Shown one piece after another: positions 1 to 11,370 of a stretch of DNA of 64,000 nucleotides (within the stretch, counting starts at the first letter, position 1; every line of letters starts with the position of its first letter). Origin of the DNA: Venturia oleaginea (Eukaryota; Ascomycota; Dothideomycetes; Venturiales; Venturiaceae); contig JABMLP010000029.1 in the NCBI GenBank assembly GCA_013176395.1, positions 455,162 through 519,161 on the forward strand, given 5' to 3'. The notes under the pieces are model-generated. The model made no database searches. It was given only the letters and a program-made list of their open reading frames with translations, and was not told where the DNA came from. Both the position numbers and the translations under genes were made by a program.

Positions 1-586
1 TGCGAGATCGCTTTGAGTATCAGCGAATGATTGTGATCTCAAAACAAAAAGACTTACGGATGGTGGCGAGACGCAAAATGTCGGGACGAATCCCATCTGT
101 CGCTGGCACGCTCTCTAACCTCCCAAATGAAGGCAACGTTGGTGGAGTACACTCGAGTGACGAAGACGAACACAAAGGTAACGCCATAGATGGTGAATCA
201 AGACGAGACCGGAACGAGTGGGCCCTGGAAATGTCCCGAAATCCTATTGGGGAAGGACAGCCAGTGGCGTTGACGTCGACGTTGGTCTACTAGGATGAGA
301 GGGGCCGGTGGGCTCCCGGCACCATATCAACCTAGCCGAACTGCTCGAACCTAGTGCGAAGAGTGGTATCGTCCGTATGCCATGCGAGACTGGCAAGGGA
401 GCGAAACTGGCAAATCTGAAATCGTGGGGCATGGATTCGCCGTCGTAATGTCGCGTGGTAAGCGGTCATCTGGGGCAGGTGACGACTTGTCATTCATCAA
501 TCCGCCCCAGGCTTGGGGCTTCAATCTTTGCTGGAGTGACAGGTGTACCAAATGCCTGAAGCCCTGAGCAGCGCCCAATTGGCCTC

Positions 587-1200
587 TTAGCCGCCGATGA
601 GGAATCTGTGGGCATTGTGAGTGGAAGTCTCTGCAGTATCATTGTTGTTAGACATACCTGATGGGCTTGACTCTTCGTCTAGCAATGAGCTGCTGAGGTC
701 TGTACCTGAGGCAGGAAGGCCATCTTGTAAAACAGGTCGGTCCTGAACTACCCCAAAAGGCGCCGCAGCATGCCATAAATTGGAGGGTTGAAGAGGCAGA
801 CTCTGAAGAGCCAGCTCAAGCGCCTCTGATAATGAAAGGAGTGGTGGTCGATACAAGGTGCTGAAGGCGATGCTGTTGTAACGGAGATGAAATCTCTGCA
901 AGAAGGTGGGCTGAAGAAGTATTTATACCCTAACCCTAACCCTAGGGAGGGGTGCAAACAAAACAATCAGGCGGCAGGAGCTGCACCAGTTGAAGCAGCG
1001 GCGGGATTTTACAGCCCCGTATCTCCACTAGAACGGGTCCGAATAGAATGAACTAAACCCGCAAATGCTTGTGTAGATCCCAAAGAGGCAATCCGTGATG
1101 TCTCCTCAATGATAGACGTAGTGGTTAAGGCTGCACGATACTGTAGAATGTTGGAAGAAGCCTCACTCCATCTCCCTTCCGCACCGAGAGGCAGGAAACC
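587..1200 (-). pseudogene. Coding-like remnant, perhaps a transcription-factor C-terminus
   Basis: Two minus-strand stretches read like protein. One, at about 587-905, is rich in Leu, Ser and Pro (it contains SLSEALELALQSLPLQPSNL) and ends at a stop. The other, at about 1010-1200, contains ILQYRAALTTTSIIEETSRI. A stop codon and an interstitial telomere-like tract separate them, so no continuous gene can be drawn. The style resembles C-terminal regions of fungal Zn2Cys6 regulators, but no zinc cluster or other diagnostic motif is visible. I do not assign a function. It may be a relic, or the 3' exons of a gene whose splice sites I cannot place. Confidence 0.25.
928..947. repeat. Interstitial telomere-like repeat, about three CCCTAA units
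   Basis: The sequence shows CCCTAACCCTAACCCTAGGG. This equals the canonical filamentous-fungal telomere unit TTAGGG read on the other strand, with one substitution in the last unit. It lies between the two coding-like stretches of the remnant at 587-1200. Such tracts can mark old break repair or former chromosome ends, but a tract this short could also arise by chance. Confidence 0.7.
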
Positions 1201-1259
1201 ACGCGGGGAGGCAGAAATCCACCGGTCTCACGTCCAAGCCCATCCCTCCAACGCTGTAT

Positions 1260-1600
1260 AACCACCAAAACAAGCCGTAATTATATGAAATAAACTCGCA
1301 GTCGCTTCAATATTCCTAGATCTATCGACCTGACATATCAAAACAAGTACAGACGTTGTGGTTGATGCTGCATTGTGGTGACAGAATCCATACAAACCCT
1401 CAGATCGCCAGAGCCCATTTCCTCCACAACAACCTCACCACTAAAACAACTCCTATCCAGATGAAATAAACGCTCAGTCGCTGGAGTAGACCTAGATCAA
1501 CCAGCCTACCATATCAGATCACCTATACATAACGTGGTTGAAGCTACATAGCAATGACAGGATCCAGGCGAACATACCTCACAACGCCAAAACCGCGACT
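1260..1600. repeat. Diverged direct duplication, 176-bp period
   Basis: ATGAAATAAA followed by a CAGTCGCT-type block occurs at 1285 and again at 1461. GACAGAATCCA (near 1378) and GACAGGATCCA (near 1554) are offset by the same 176 bp. Between these anchors the two copies keep scattered similarity. No open frame follows the repeat. It looks like an old tandem duplication of non-coding DNA. Confidence 0.55.
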
Positions 1601-3036
1601 CCAACCCTCCATACCCGCCCACCAAAACTCTCCACCGAGCCAGAACCACCGTTCAAGAGCGTACCCATCACCATCCCTAAGCAAGTCAGTATCAGATCAA
1701 ACCCAAACCAACAAAGGACCTCATACCTTCCTTACCCATCCAACAAGCAAGCAAAACTACCCTCCCAGCAATCACCCCTCACCTCATACCAAAGCCCAAC
1801 CATCCCAATCATCGCACCCAATAACCAAAACCTCCTTCCAACCCAGAGCGCGCCCATCCCTTCCCCTTCCTCCAGGTAGCCTCCAACAACCTCTAAGCAA
1901 CCCTCTAGGTACCACCCATTACCCGTCCAGCCGCGCTCCAAAATCAAACCTACCCCCCTTAGGCTCTCCAAAAGCCAAACCGGGAAATCCAGGATTCCTC
2001 CCTCTACCATTCTGCCTCCCAATCACCCCCCACCCTTTGCCCCAAAGCTGAACAAGCTGAAGACCCGGAATCCCCAAGACACGCCCTCCATGCGCCTGGA
2101 CAGACTCAAAACTCGCTACCAGATGGCTGGATTTGGTGTCGCAGAGCGTTTTCGACGCTCAAAAACGATTTCCATGGCGTTGAGAACGAGAATAGCGGCA
2201 TTTCGTGGAGTTCAGTACACCGAGGAATGCAAATCTCACCCTCACGGCAATTAACACCAAAGGGGGGTTGAGAAAATAGAAGAAATTCACAAACTAAACT
2301 ACCTGTATCCATCGCTAGCGCAGGTTTCGCCAAAAAGGGTATCTCAAACAGACTCATACTGGCAGATTGCCGTCTCCTTCACCGACGGGAACCTGACCTC
2401 CGAAAAGCAATCGCAAATGGGCAGTGGGAGGGGATTTACTAATAGTACACCATCAAAGGAGCCCTCTCAGCAATCAGCAGCGACCGCCCGAAAGGAGCAA
2501 TGCCTAAAGTACCGCCGACGAGCATGCAACAACCACCCGAAGGCAGCAAAGCCCGCCCGCAACGATTATCCATGTAAAAGCCAGCCTCCGAAAATGCCAG
2601 TCGGTAAAACCGGACATAACGCAAGAGAATTGGGCGTACAAACAATGGGGGATATGAGGAAGGCTCTGTGCATATGCGGCAATCATCGGCGGCTAGCCAG
2701 ACGGGCAGCTCACCAACCATATGTAAAAGCAAGACGTGTGGGATATGTGCAATCAATTGGCATTCTGCGGCATACCGCAAGCTGAACACCGGCGAATGAA
2801 GCAAACCAAAGGCGGAACGGGAGAATGGGGCGCATGAAAGCAAAAACAGACAAATTCGAGGCGGCGGAGCGATCCGTCATGAACGATAAGTGCTCCCAAC
2901 CCATACAACGTGCAGAAAAGGAAATGGTCTCGAGCGTTGCCGCACCTGTCCGAAGATGATCTGCAAACCGATACTGCATCCTCTAGACATCTTCAAATCT
3001 TCGATTCAGAAGCGCGATAAGACGTCTTCGAAACAT
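1601..3036. other. No supported gene
   Basis: The left half is C-rich and A-rich and gives long proline/serine-rich open frames on the plus strand that look compositional. The right half has no recognisable protein or RNA. It includes the 3' flank of the minus-strand coiled-coil gene. Confidence 0.5.
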
Positions 3037-6000
3037 CTACAACTCGTCATCAGATTCCTGCGCGGCGACCTCCTTCTTCGGCTCGACTTGCTTGTCAATG
3101 GTGGCGATGGTCTGGGCCATTTTGTCGTGTTCGACACCAAGCTGATCTTGCAAGACGCTGAGCGTATCAGCATTCTGACTAAGCATCTCGTGCTACAACC
3201 CAAAAGTCAGCGTTGATCGTCTCAAAATGAACGAGCGAAATAGAACACAAAATAAAGGGAAGAGGTGAACGGAAGGGCAAGGAACTGGAAGCACACCAGC
3301 TTGGAGTCCATCGAGCTTCAGAGCACACACAATTTGGAAGGAGAACGTGCGAAACAGCAAGGGGAGGCTGACATGGCCCTCGAGGGTGTACTCAGATCCT
3401 TCACGCACCTCTGAGCCGTCTCCAGCTGAGGCAGTTGCATCGACGCCACCAGCAGACTTCTCAGTTGCTCGGGATAGTGCGTTTTCTAATCCGGAAGTCT
3501 TGATCTCAAGTTCGGAAATCTGCTTCTCAAAAACCATCTCCTTCTTCTTGGCCTCAGCAACTTGCTTCTCAAGAGCGGCATCTGATTGCAATTTCTCTTG
3601 CGCCTGGGCTGCTTTGAGATCTGCAATTTGGTCCTCGTGGTATCTGAACGCGAGGGTGAATGTCAGCACGTGAACCATGAAGATATACTTGATCATTATG
3701 AGAACATGAAAGTTAGTTTGACGGAGCACTGTTATTTGCGCGAAGGCCAGCTGGAATGCTTCCTTCATATCTTCGTTCGCATACTCAGCGCCTATTTCCT
3801 TCCCGGCCCTAAAGAGACGTCTGGACCTGCCTCCAGCTCGATCGCAGGTTTCGCTCAATTGGAAGAATATAATCCAAGGGGCGATAGCCACGAGCAGTTC
3901 TCGATTTTCGTCGCGAACTTGCTTTAGAGACCGCAGCTTCTTCTTTAATCCATGACAATGGAACCAAAGGACGATATAACGAGAATGTACGTACTTTCGG
4001 TCTTTGGCATGCTGTGCCTTGTCGGCCTCCAGCTCAGCAACCTGCTTGGACAACTTGGAAATCTCAGAGCTATAGGCAGCTTGCAGAGAATCCTTCTCAG
4101 ATTCGAGTGTTGTTGCGCGTTTGGTGGATTCACTGGTGGCGATCTCATACTTGGAGATGGTTTCAGTCAATTCAAAAATCTGCGACTTCAGCTTGGAGAT
4201 TTCGGTTTCCTTCTCCTCCTGGCCAGACATAATCTCGGCATGTGTTGCCTTTTGAGATTCCTCAAGGGTGGAAATTTCCTGGGCAAGACTGGCAACTTTC
4301 TCTTCCGCCTTGGCCTTCTCAGCTCCAACCTCGGTTAGTTTAGACTTCCAAGCTTCAACTGCTGTCTTGGCTTGTGCTTCGGCCATTTCGATCTTGGTGT
4401 CCTTCGCGGCAGAATTCTCAGCCTCAGCTTTGAGCTTCGCCTCCAGCTGCGCAATCATCTCGCTGCTGTCATTTCCAGATGCTTTAGCAGCCTCGAGTGC
4501 CTCAGCATGCTCGGCAACCATTTTGTTCATGTCATCCAATGACACAGCATCCTTGGCTTCCAGCTCTTTAGTCAGCGAGCTCACCTTCGCGGCGTGTTCC
4601 TCGAGAATTTTGGTATGGGCTGCATGTGAGGTCTCGGCTGACTTGACATGTACATCGATTTCACTGGACAGCTTGGCAACTTGGCTAGAAAGCTTTTCGA
4701 CTTCATCTTTCTGCGTGGCATGTTCTTCGGCACGAGAGTTCTTCAATGCTTCGATCTCTCGAGACTTTTCAGCTAGCATTTCCTCGCTTTTGTCAACATG
4801 GAAATCAAGGTCCTTACTGTGCTTCTGCTTGATCTCCTCCAGCTCAGCTGTATGACCAGCTGAAGTCTGCTCCAATGTGGTCCTGAGGGCATCGATTTGT
4901 TGGTCTTTGTCTTGGATATCATCAGATAGTGTAGAGAGCTCCTTAACCTTCGCCTCGAGTTCAGAGATCTGTTGGTCTTTTGAACCAACATCTTTGGTCG
5001 TGGCAGAAAGATTGTCAATCGTCGCCTTGAGTGCAACAATCTGCTCGTCTTTCTCTTGAGCCTCGCCAGACAGAGCAGAGAGCTCTTGATTCTTCGCCTG
5101 GAGTGCGGCAATCTGCTGGTTCTTGTCGTCGGCATCGGCAGACAGAATGGAAAGCTCTTCCTCGAGTTTAACGATCTTTTCGTCCCTGCGTCCGAGTCTT
5201 TCTTCCTTGTCATTGATCTCGTCCCAAAGGGAAGACGTCTTTGCTTGCAGGGTTTTGTCGAATACAGAAATCTGGCCATCCTTTTCATCGATGTCAAGCT
5301 GGAGTGTGGTCATCTGTTTGTCTTTGGCAGCGATTTCGTCGTTTTTGGTCGCGATGATGTTGTAAAGGAGCGGAATCTGCTGATCAATGGTCGCCTGCAG
5401 TGCAGCTGTCTGTGTTTCTCTTGACGCATTATACTGGGATAGCTTCTTGTTTGCGGCCTCGAACTGAGCTATCCGCTCGTCTTTGGCCTTGATCTCATCA
5501 TCGAGCCCGGAAAGATTATCCACTTTGGTCTTGAGTGCGCTGATCTGCTGATCCTTGTCCTCAAGGTTGTCAGTGTGTGCTTTGATCGTGGCTTGAAGAG
5601 CTACGATTTGCTCCTTGGCAGACACCTCGGCAGTTTCGATCATTTTTGCATGCGTCTCTTTTAAAGTTGCAACATTCTTGTCATGGTCGGATGTGAGGGC
5701 ATCGATTGTCTGTTGAAGCTTGTCAATCCGGCTTTCGATTTCGATCTTTTCCTGGCGGACAGCCTGGATTTCCGTCGCATGGTCTGCCTTCAGTGTTTCA
5801 GCTTCCTTCAATGCCGCAGCAATCTGTTTCTTGTACTTCTCGATCTCGGTAGTGTGGCCGGCAAGACTGTCCTGGCCCTTGGCTTGGATGGCTTCGATAT
5901 CGGCTTGAAGTTTCCTCTGCCGGGATGCACTCTCGGCGTGCTGTTTTTCGACATCGAAGAAGGCGGCCTGGAGCGCATCCAGTTTGGTTTGGACATCAGA

Positions 6001-7618
6001 CTTTGCCTGCTGTTCGGACCGCACTGCAGTCTGTAATGATTCAACCAACGTATTATGGTCTGATGCCTGCTGAGAAGAAATCTGGATCTGTTCCTGGAGC
6101 GATGCGACAATTGTCTTCTGGTTCTCGACTTCACTGGCAGCCACCGCCGTATCCTGGCTGAGCTGGGCGATTTGTCCTTCGAGATCAGCTACTGTTGCGG
6201 AGAGAGTGTTTTGGGCCTCTTGTGACTTGGACAATGCCTCCTCAAGACTGGCAACCTTGGTGCTCAATTCCTGCTGGGCCTTGTCGGATGCCTCCTTTTC
6301 CGACTGTACGCGTCCAAGCTCTTCGGCATGGGCGGCCTTTGATTGATCCAACTCGGCTTGCAGGGCCTCAACCTTGCCAAACTCTTCACTCTGACCAGCC
6401 TTCAATTGTTTGATCTCGGCTTCAAGGGACTCGATCTTGGCTTTTGATGATTCAAGTAATAACTTGGCCTCCTCCCTGGCCTTCTCCAATTTGCCCTCGT
6501 AATGATCGGACTCCGCCTTTGCTTCGGCAAGTTGGGACTTGAGGGTGTCAGTCTCGACACTCTGAGTCTGCAAATCTTTCATGATCTTCTCGAGGTGCTC
6601 GTTGCGCGCGGTATCGTCTTCGCCACTGTGGTTTGAAATGATTAGTATAGCTGTCGAGTGAAGATGAAGATGTCTACAACAGGAAGATGGGTGGCCGGTT
6701 CACCACCGCCGCAATGCAAAACATGTTCAATTCAAGGTCAATGTCGCAAAGTTTCTGGCAATGTCGAAAGGCATTGCTAGAGCCGACAGACATCTAACAT
6801 GGGGAGTGAGTGAGATTGTTGACTTACGTCTTGCCCGCAATTCTTCCCATTGCACTTCCTGCCGATGAAGGCACCTTCTTGTGTACCGGTGGTGGCATTG
6901 GGCCTCGCGAGGAAGCTGTTCCTGAGATTGAGGGGCGTGTAGATGATCGCGATGATGTTGTATTTGCCGCCGGTCTGGTTGAGGTACCACCTGCCAATGA
7001 CTGACGGGGCTTTGCTGGGCTTGTGACCGGGTTACGTGTGGTAGAGGAGGAAACGGGGGGCCGTGAAGAGGTAGACGATGACAATGTACTGCGGCGCTCA
7101 CTTGTGGAGGTGCCCGATGTAGATGTCCTGGTTGATGCCGGCCGACTTGTTGCACTGGTCGCCATACGCTTTGATAGCCCGTTCTGGGCCGTCTTCTTGC
7201 TCTCGTCTCCAGAAGTGAGTGACATGTTGCCCTCGGTATCAGAGGCAGCGGTCCTTGAGGAAGCGGTAGTGGGGCGTCGAAGTGTAGAAGATGCGGAGGG
7301 ACGAGTCGGAGGTTTGCTGAGACCACCGCCTAACGCTGTACGAGACGCGGTAGCTGGCGTCTTTGAGGAAGCCATTGGCGATCGAGTAGTAGTTGTTGTT
7401 GATTTGGCAGGGGTCGAACCAACAAGTCGCTTCGAAGCTGCTGAAGCTGCCAGTCGTTTCGCTGGAGGAACGTTCTCGACACCCTTCTTGGGAGACACTG
7501 GAGAAGCCGTTGGAGAAGACTCGGCAGCAGATGCTTCTGAAGCTTCTGTTGCCATTAGGGTGGTGTCTTGAAGCTCTGAATTAGCTTCGATGGTTGCTGT
7601 CTCCTGAAGGTCCGCCAT
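3037..7618 (-). CDS. Large coiled-coil protein with Ser/Thr-rich N-terminus
   Basis: My model has four exons (7618-6828, 6625-3995, 3643-3373, 3192-3037) and gives about 1,282 residues. The first 263 residues are low-complexity Ser/Thr/Ala/Pro, basic and probably disordered. The next roughly 950 residues are almost continuous heptad-type coiled coil rich in Glu, Lys, Ala, Gln and Leu, with repeated 'KDQQISALK'-like segments. The tail is acidic and ends in ESDDEL. Splice sites are GTAAGT..CAG, GTACGT..CAG and GTCAGC..TAG. The 351-nt second intron is itself open in frame, and removing it restores a smooth coiled coil across KDRK|YHEDQ. Fungal proteins of this build are often labelled 'M protein repeat protein'. 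The role is unknown; a scaffold, tether or microtubule role is only a guess. The start is the first Met of the long N-terminal exon. The 3' intron is the least certain part. Confidence 0.75.
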
Positions 7619-8050
7619 GATTGCGGCTTTTGACGCGTGGTAACGAGGCTACGAGGCGGGTTCAGGCGTGGAAAGATGTGATAAAAAGTGTAATACAGCT
7701 TCCGAGCCGAGCCTCGAACAGCTGCGGGGGATCAATTGCTGCGTTGTTGGATGTGGAGTTGATGATTTCGTGGGGAATGTATGGGAACACGACACGTTCC
7801 TAGCGTGCAGAACGGACGGAGCTTCAAATTTTTGGGTGACAGCCGATGCTTCCCTGGCTCCCCGCTGATGCAGGGTAGCTGATAAACCGCTGGTCGGAGG
7901 AAGCTGCTACTGGCTCGGTACCATGCTTACGGGTGGAGGCTGGGCGAACTGTCTCTTCCTACGTTGTTCAACGGCTGCATCTTCGTGAACTCTTCTGATG
8001 TCGAGGGACTCCTATCGGGCAGCGTGTCCTATCGGGCCCTCTCAGACCCT
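7619..8050. other. Upstream region of the coiled-coil gene
   Basis: This is 5' flanking DNA of the minus-strand coiled-coil gene. I see no gene and no clear TATA box or known operator. It runs into a 9-bp minisatellite. Confidence 0.4.
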
Positions 8051-8137
8051 CTCAGGCCGCTCAGGCCGCTCAGGCCGCTCAGGCCGCTCAGGCCGCTCAG
8101 GCCGCTCAGGCCGCTCAGGCCGCTCAGGCCCTCTCAG
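8051..8137. repeat. 9-bp minisatellite, unit CTCAGGCCG
   Basis: Eight consecutive perfect copies of CTCAGGCCG occupy 8051-8122, followed by degenerate copies to about 8137. A related CTCAGACC precedes the array. Because the unit is three codons long, the array stays open in all frames and creates a spurious Pro-Leu-Arg repeat ORF. I do not regard it as coding. Confidence 0.9.
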
Positions 8138-8425
8138 GAATCGAAACAGCCTGCGATAGTCTCATGCAGGCGCGCATTGGACCATGCCTGCATTTAATCT
8201 CAATCCTAGTACTGCTCCTGCCTGGCCTCTAGCAGGTTAGATCGTCTTTCCAACCATATCGCACTTGAATATTCCTATCGCGATGCTCCACGCTTCCCAT
8301 ATCAATTTTCAGGGGAGGCACCATCGAGCAGAGGCTTCGCTGCCTCCCCCTGGTCCCGAGCATCTGGTGCTATCACTGGAATCCCACAAATTCCACGGTT
8401 CGCACATGTTATTTGAGGAAATTGG

Positions 8426-8812
8426 TCAGGGGCGCAATACCCCTCGAACGACGTCGAACATCGGATGCCATTCTTGAAACGCCGTGTACTTCTTGGATCC
8501 AAAATTTGATCAGGTAGGACCGATCAGAGGTATGCCATCCTTTAGACCACGTCAAACATCGAACACTGCACTATGGAATGGCCAAAACCACGAGTTGAGA
8601 TCCTAGTACCGAAGAATCATTCAGGGGCGCAGATTCCCTCCATAGATATACACGCCAGAGATCATACTGATATCCCTTGCAATATCACAAGTTTTGAATC
8701 TGGTTCGAAAGTTCACTCGGGGGTACAAAGTCGTTGCGACGATATACACGTCCGGTATCGTACAGATCTTTTCAAACTTCACCGCTTGGAAATGGATACA
8801 GGCAAAATTACT
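8426..8812. repeat. Diverged tandem array, about 97-bp unit, four copies
   Basis: Blocks starting TCAGGGGCGCAATACCCCTC (8426), TCAGAGGTATGCCATCC (8524), TCAGGGGCGCAGATTCCCTC (8621) and TCACTCGGGGGTACAAAG (about 8713) are spaced 98, 97 and about 92 bp. Secondary anchors agree: GTCGAACATCGGA/GTCAAACATCGAA, and GATATACACGCC/GATATACACGTCC. The copies are strongly diverged and no reading frame is shared between them. The array belongs to the repeat-built non-coding interval between the coiled-coil gene and the GH13 relic. Confidence 0.6.
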
Positions 8813-10059
8813 ATCTACACTTTTGAAGTTCGAAGACCACATTGAGATATCACGGTTCCGCACTTTGGAGTTCGACCTTAAAAGCCAGAACAGGGGCACG
8901 ACATCTTTCGATATTGAAAACAACTTTTTGAATTTGAATAAACCACTGAGAGTTCCTGGATTGACATACCATTACACCCGGATCCTTGATGACTCGATCT
9001 GGAAGGCGAAGCTTCGATAAGATACCATCCTCTCGCTACATTCCATATACCATGAATCAATCACCTGAACGATATATGGACTCGAAAACCTTGCATTCAA
9101 GCTATCTTTATTCACCATAGCTGCTCAACTCACAAGCTCCTGACGAGACTGCTTCCAAAATGACAAGCAACCTGAACCTCTTCAAATCGCCATAAACATG
9201 CCCATCCGAAAAGTCAAATCCAAACGCCTTCATCCCAGTGCTATTGCATATACGCCCGTGGATCTGCCACATTTCCCACCACCTGATGTGCTCCTCGCCG
9301 CCAATTATGTTCCCCTTCCCGCGCCAATTCCATTCTCTCCCTATTCTCTCCCTATTCCTTGCGAATATGCAACTTATACCCAAGCGGACCACGAACCCAC
9401 TCATGACCGAGGTATTTCTGCGTGCTGACGGTCTTCTTCTTGACCCAACCGAGGGGGGAACGGACCCAGGCAGTTGTTCAGGGCGGGCTGAGATTTGCCA
9501 TTTTGATGATCATTGCGCTGGGATGAGAAGTCGGCACTGGGTGATGAAATGTACGTATGGAGGAGGATAACTTACCTTGTTTGGTTCTTCCTGAGTCGTA
9601 GTGGTGGTTTGGCGCTCTGGTGAGAGTTCAAGGGTCAATTGCTCGAGTCTCTCGAGCCAGACGGCTGTTCAGCTGTGTTCCATTCTGAAAACGTTGCTTT
9701 TGGGAGTAACTTGATAATGCTGTGAATTGGTCGACGTCTTCGATGCGTTGCTAATGTGCTTGAGTTGAGGTTTTGTGCGTGTGGAGCGGAAGCTTTTGCA
9801 GTGAGATGAAAGAGGATCTTTGGAGGTGATATAGGCCGCCGCGGTAAGAGTTTTCAAGGGGAAGACCTGCCGTCATGTGTGTAATCAAAGAGTTAGCTGT
9901 TCGACTGGGAAATATTGTTGCAGAAGGTCACACGGAAGAACAGATCTTAAGATGGTGTGTGATGATTTGGCCTTCTGACCGCCGATCGCCCTTTGGAATG
10001 AAACTGAATGGTGATGAGATGGAGCTTAGGCGTGTGTTTGAACGGTCGACGTTGATGCC
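8813..10059. other. No supported gene
   Basis: Short open frames occur on both strands but none shows a motif, plausible splicing or a family resemblance. Parts look like further decayed copies of neighbouring repeats (for example ACAGGGGCACGACATC near 8893). Confidence 0.4.
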
Positions 10060-10475
10060 GACGAATGAGATGCTTCGGGCTCGCAGGAGGGAGTTGAACT
10101 GGATATTCGGACAAGCAGAACATCGGGACTTCTGGACAAAGACATCTCAAAACAGGGCGAGAGGGTTGAAGAACGAAACGACAATGTATGGTGGCCTTCT
10201 CGCCGCGAAGGACGTGGTACTGGAAAAGCCCGATATCATGCAAGGCCAACTCGAGGTTGACTTCAGTGCCAGAGCGGCCGTTGAAATAAGGCCTGGAGGC
10301 GATCAACATGTATGACATGCGCTGAGAGATGTCGAAGGACCGGAGGAGGCTTGATGGTTTTCATCAGACCCGTGGAAAAATGCTTCGTGGTCGTATGGGG
10401 GCGCTGAGCTATGGCTATGAGCAAGCAGAATGTCGGAACCTCTGGTCGAAGACTTCGTCGATGAAATTGATGGGC
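10060..10475. repeat. Diverged direct duplication, about 310-bp period
   Basis: TGCTTCGGGCTCGCAGGAGG at 10071 matches TGCTTCGTGGTCGTATGGGG at 10381. Downstream, CAAGCAGAACATCGGGACTT (near 10112) matches CAAGCAGAATGTCGGAACCT (near 10421) with the same offset, and ACATCTC matches CTTCGTC afterwards. The first copy lies inside a 146-codon open frame (9875-10315) that the second copy does not preserve, which argues against coding. Confidence 0.5.
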
Positions 10476-11078
10476 ATGGTATAAAGAAGAGATTTCCAGA
10501 CAGCGAAATGGCGATGTGGCAGTCTTCATGAAGTGAGTCGACTGTGGTATATCAAAATTTTGGACGCGTTCATGGCTTCGAGATTTCACGACGAAAACAA
10601 CAAGGCCAAATATTCCCAACGACAATGCCAACAAGCAGGATTCAAGGCATCACAAAAATCCACAAAGGCGAAATTCTTCGAAGGTCATGTTCGCAAACAT
10701 GAGCGGTGATGAAAAAATGAAAAATGTCTCCCGGGATAACTTGGACCACGTTATATGGAGTTGTGATGGGCGCGACCCTTCGATCAAAAGGCTCATTGAT
10801 CTTCACACCTGAATCTCTATAGAGGGTAGGGGCACAAGGAAACCCGAAGGAATCGCCCAGGCTCTCGCTCCCGAAGGAGGGGTTCTGATGCAGTGTGCTC
10901 CTGAGGGCTCTGACCTCCTCATAGGGACTTCAACGTCGGCGCCAGACGAATCGCTCCGTAGTTTGACTTGACATTGCGGTCGCGGTGGAGTTCTTCTTCA
11001 AGATCCTATCCGAAGACAAGAGCGATGATGAAAACTTGAATTGGCCGTCGCATCATCAGACAAAAGAAAGATGGAAAA

Positions 11079-11370
11079 AGATCTGTTGAGAAGTTAGCTT
11101 TCAACACGGCCGGAGTGTAATGGTAAGAGTGGGTGATGGTGGTAGATCAGAGGGCTTTGACCTGTTGTTCGAGAACGTATTCTGTCGCAGATGCTACAAG
11201 TTTTGGTGCTACAAGCTTTGAGAAGCTGTGAAGCTCTGGTTGCTCATGAGAGGTATCAAGAGGAATGGAATCGAAGGGAAAGGAGTGGAGACTTACATGA
11301 TCCGAACCAACAAGCCCAAAGGCAAAAGTCATCATATCTGTTGAGAAGTCAGCGTGTCATGCTCAAAGAA
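11079..11370. repeat. Weak direct duplication, about 250-bp period
   Basis: ATCTGTTGAGAAGTTAGC near 11081 and ATCTGTTGAGAAGTCAGC near 11336 are close matches. Each is followed at variable distance by GTGTAATGG or AATGTAATGG next to an ACGGCCGG or CATGGCCGG block. The spacing inside the two copies differs, so this is an old and partly rearranged duplication. No gene is visible. Confidence 0.4.

Noticed and set aside
1538..2051. Overlapping plus-strand frames of 113 and 165 codons rich in Pro and Ser
   Set aside because: Both frames are open because the stretch is C- and A-rich and poor in T; composition is low-complexity, with no motif or splice support.
4268..4855. 195-codon plus-strand frame rich in Ser and Ala
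   Set aside because: Antisense shadow of the coiled-coil gene; repeated Ser/Leu composition comes from Glu/Lys codons read backwards.
7023..7571. 182-codon plus-strand frame, Val- and Glu-rich
   Set aside because: Antisense shadow of the Ser/Thr-rich N-terminal exon of the coiled-coil gene.
7964..8197. Frame with a Pro-Leu-Arg repeat
   Set aside because: Produced by the 9-bp minisatellite; flanks do not look like protein.
9875..10315. 146-codon plus-strand frame
   Set aside because: The frame is not kept in the second copy of the 310-bp duplication, and no family resemblance is visible.
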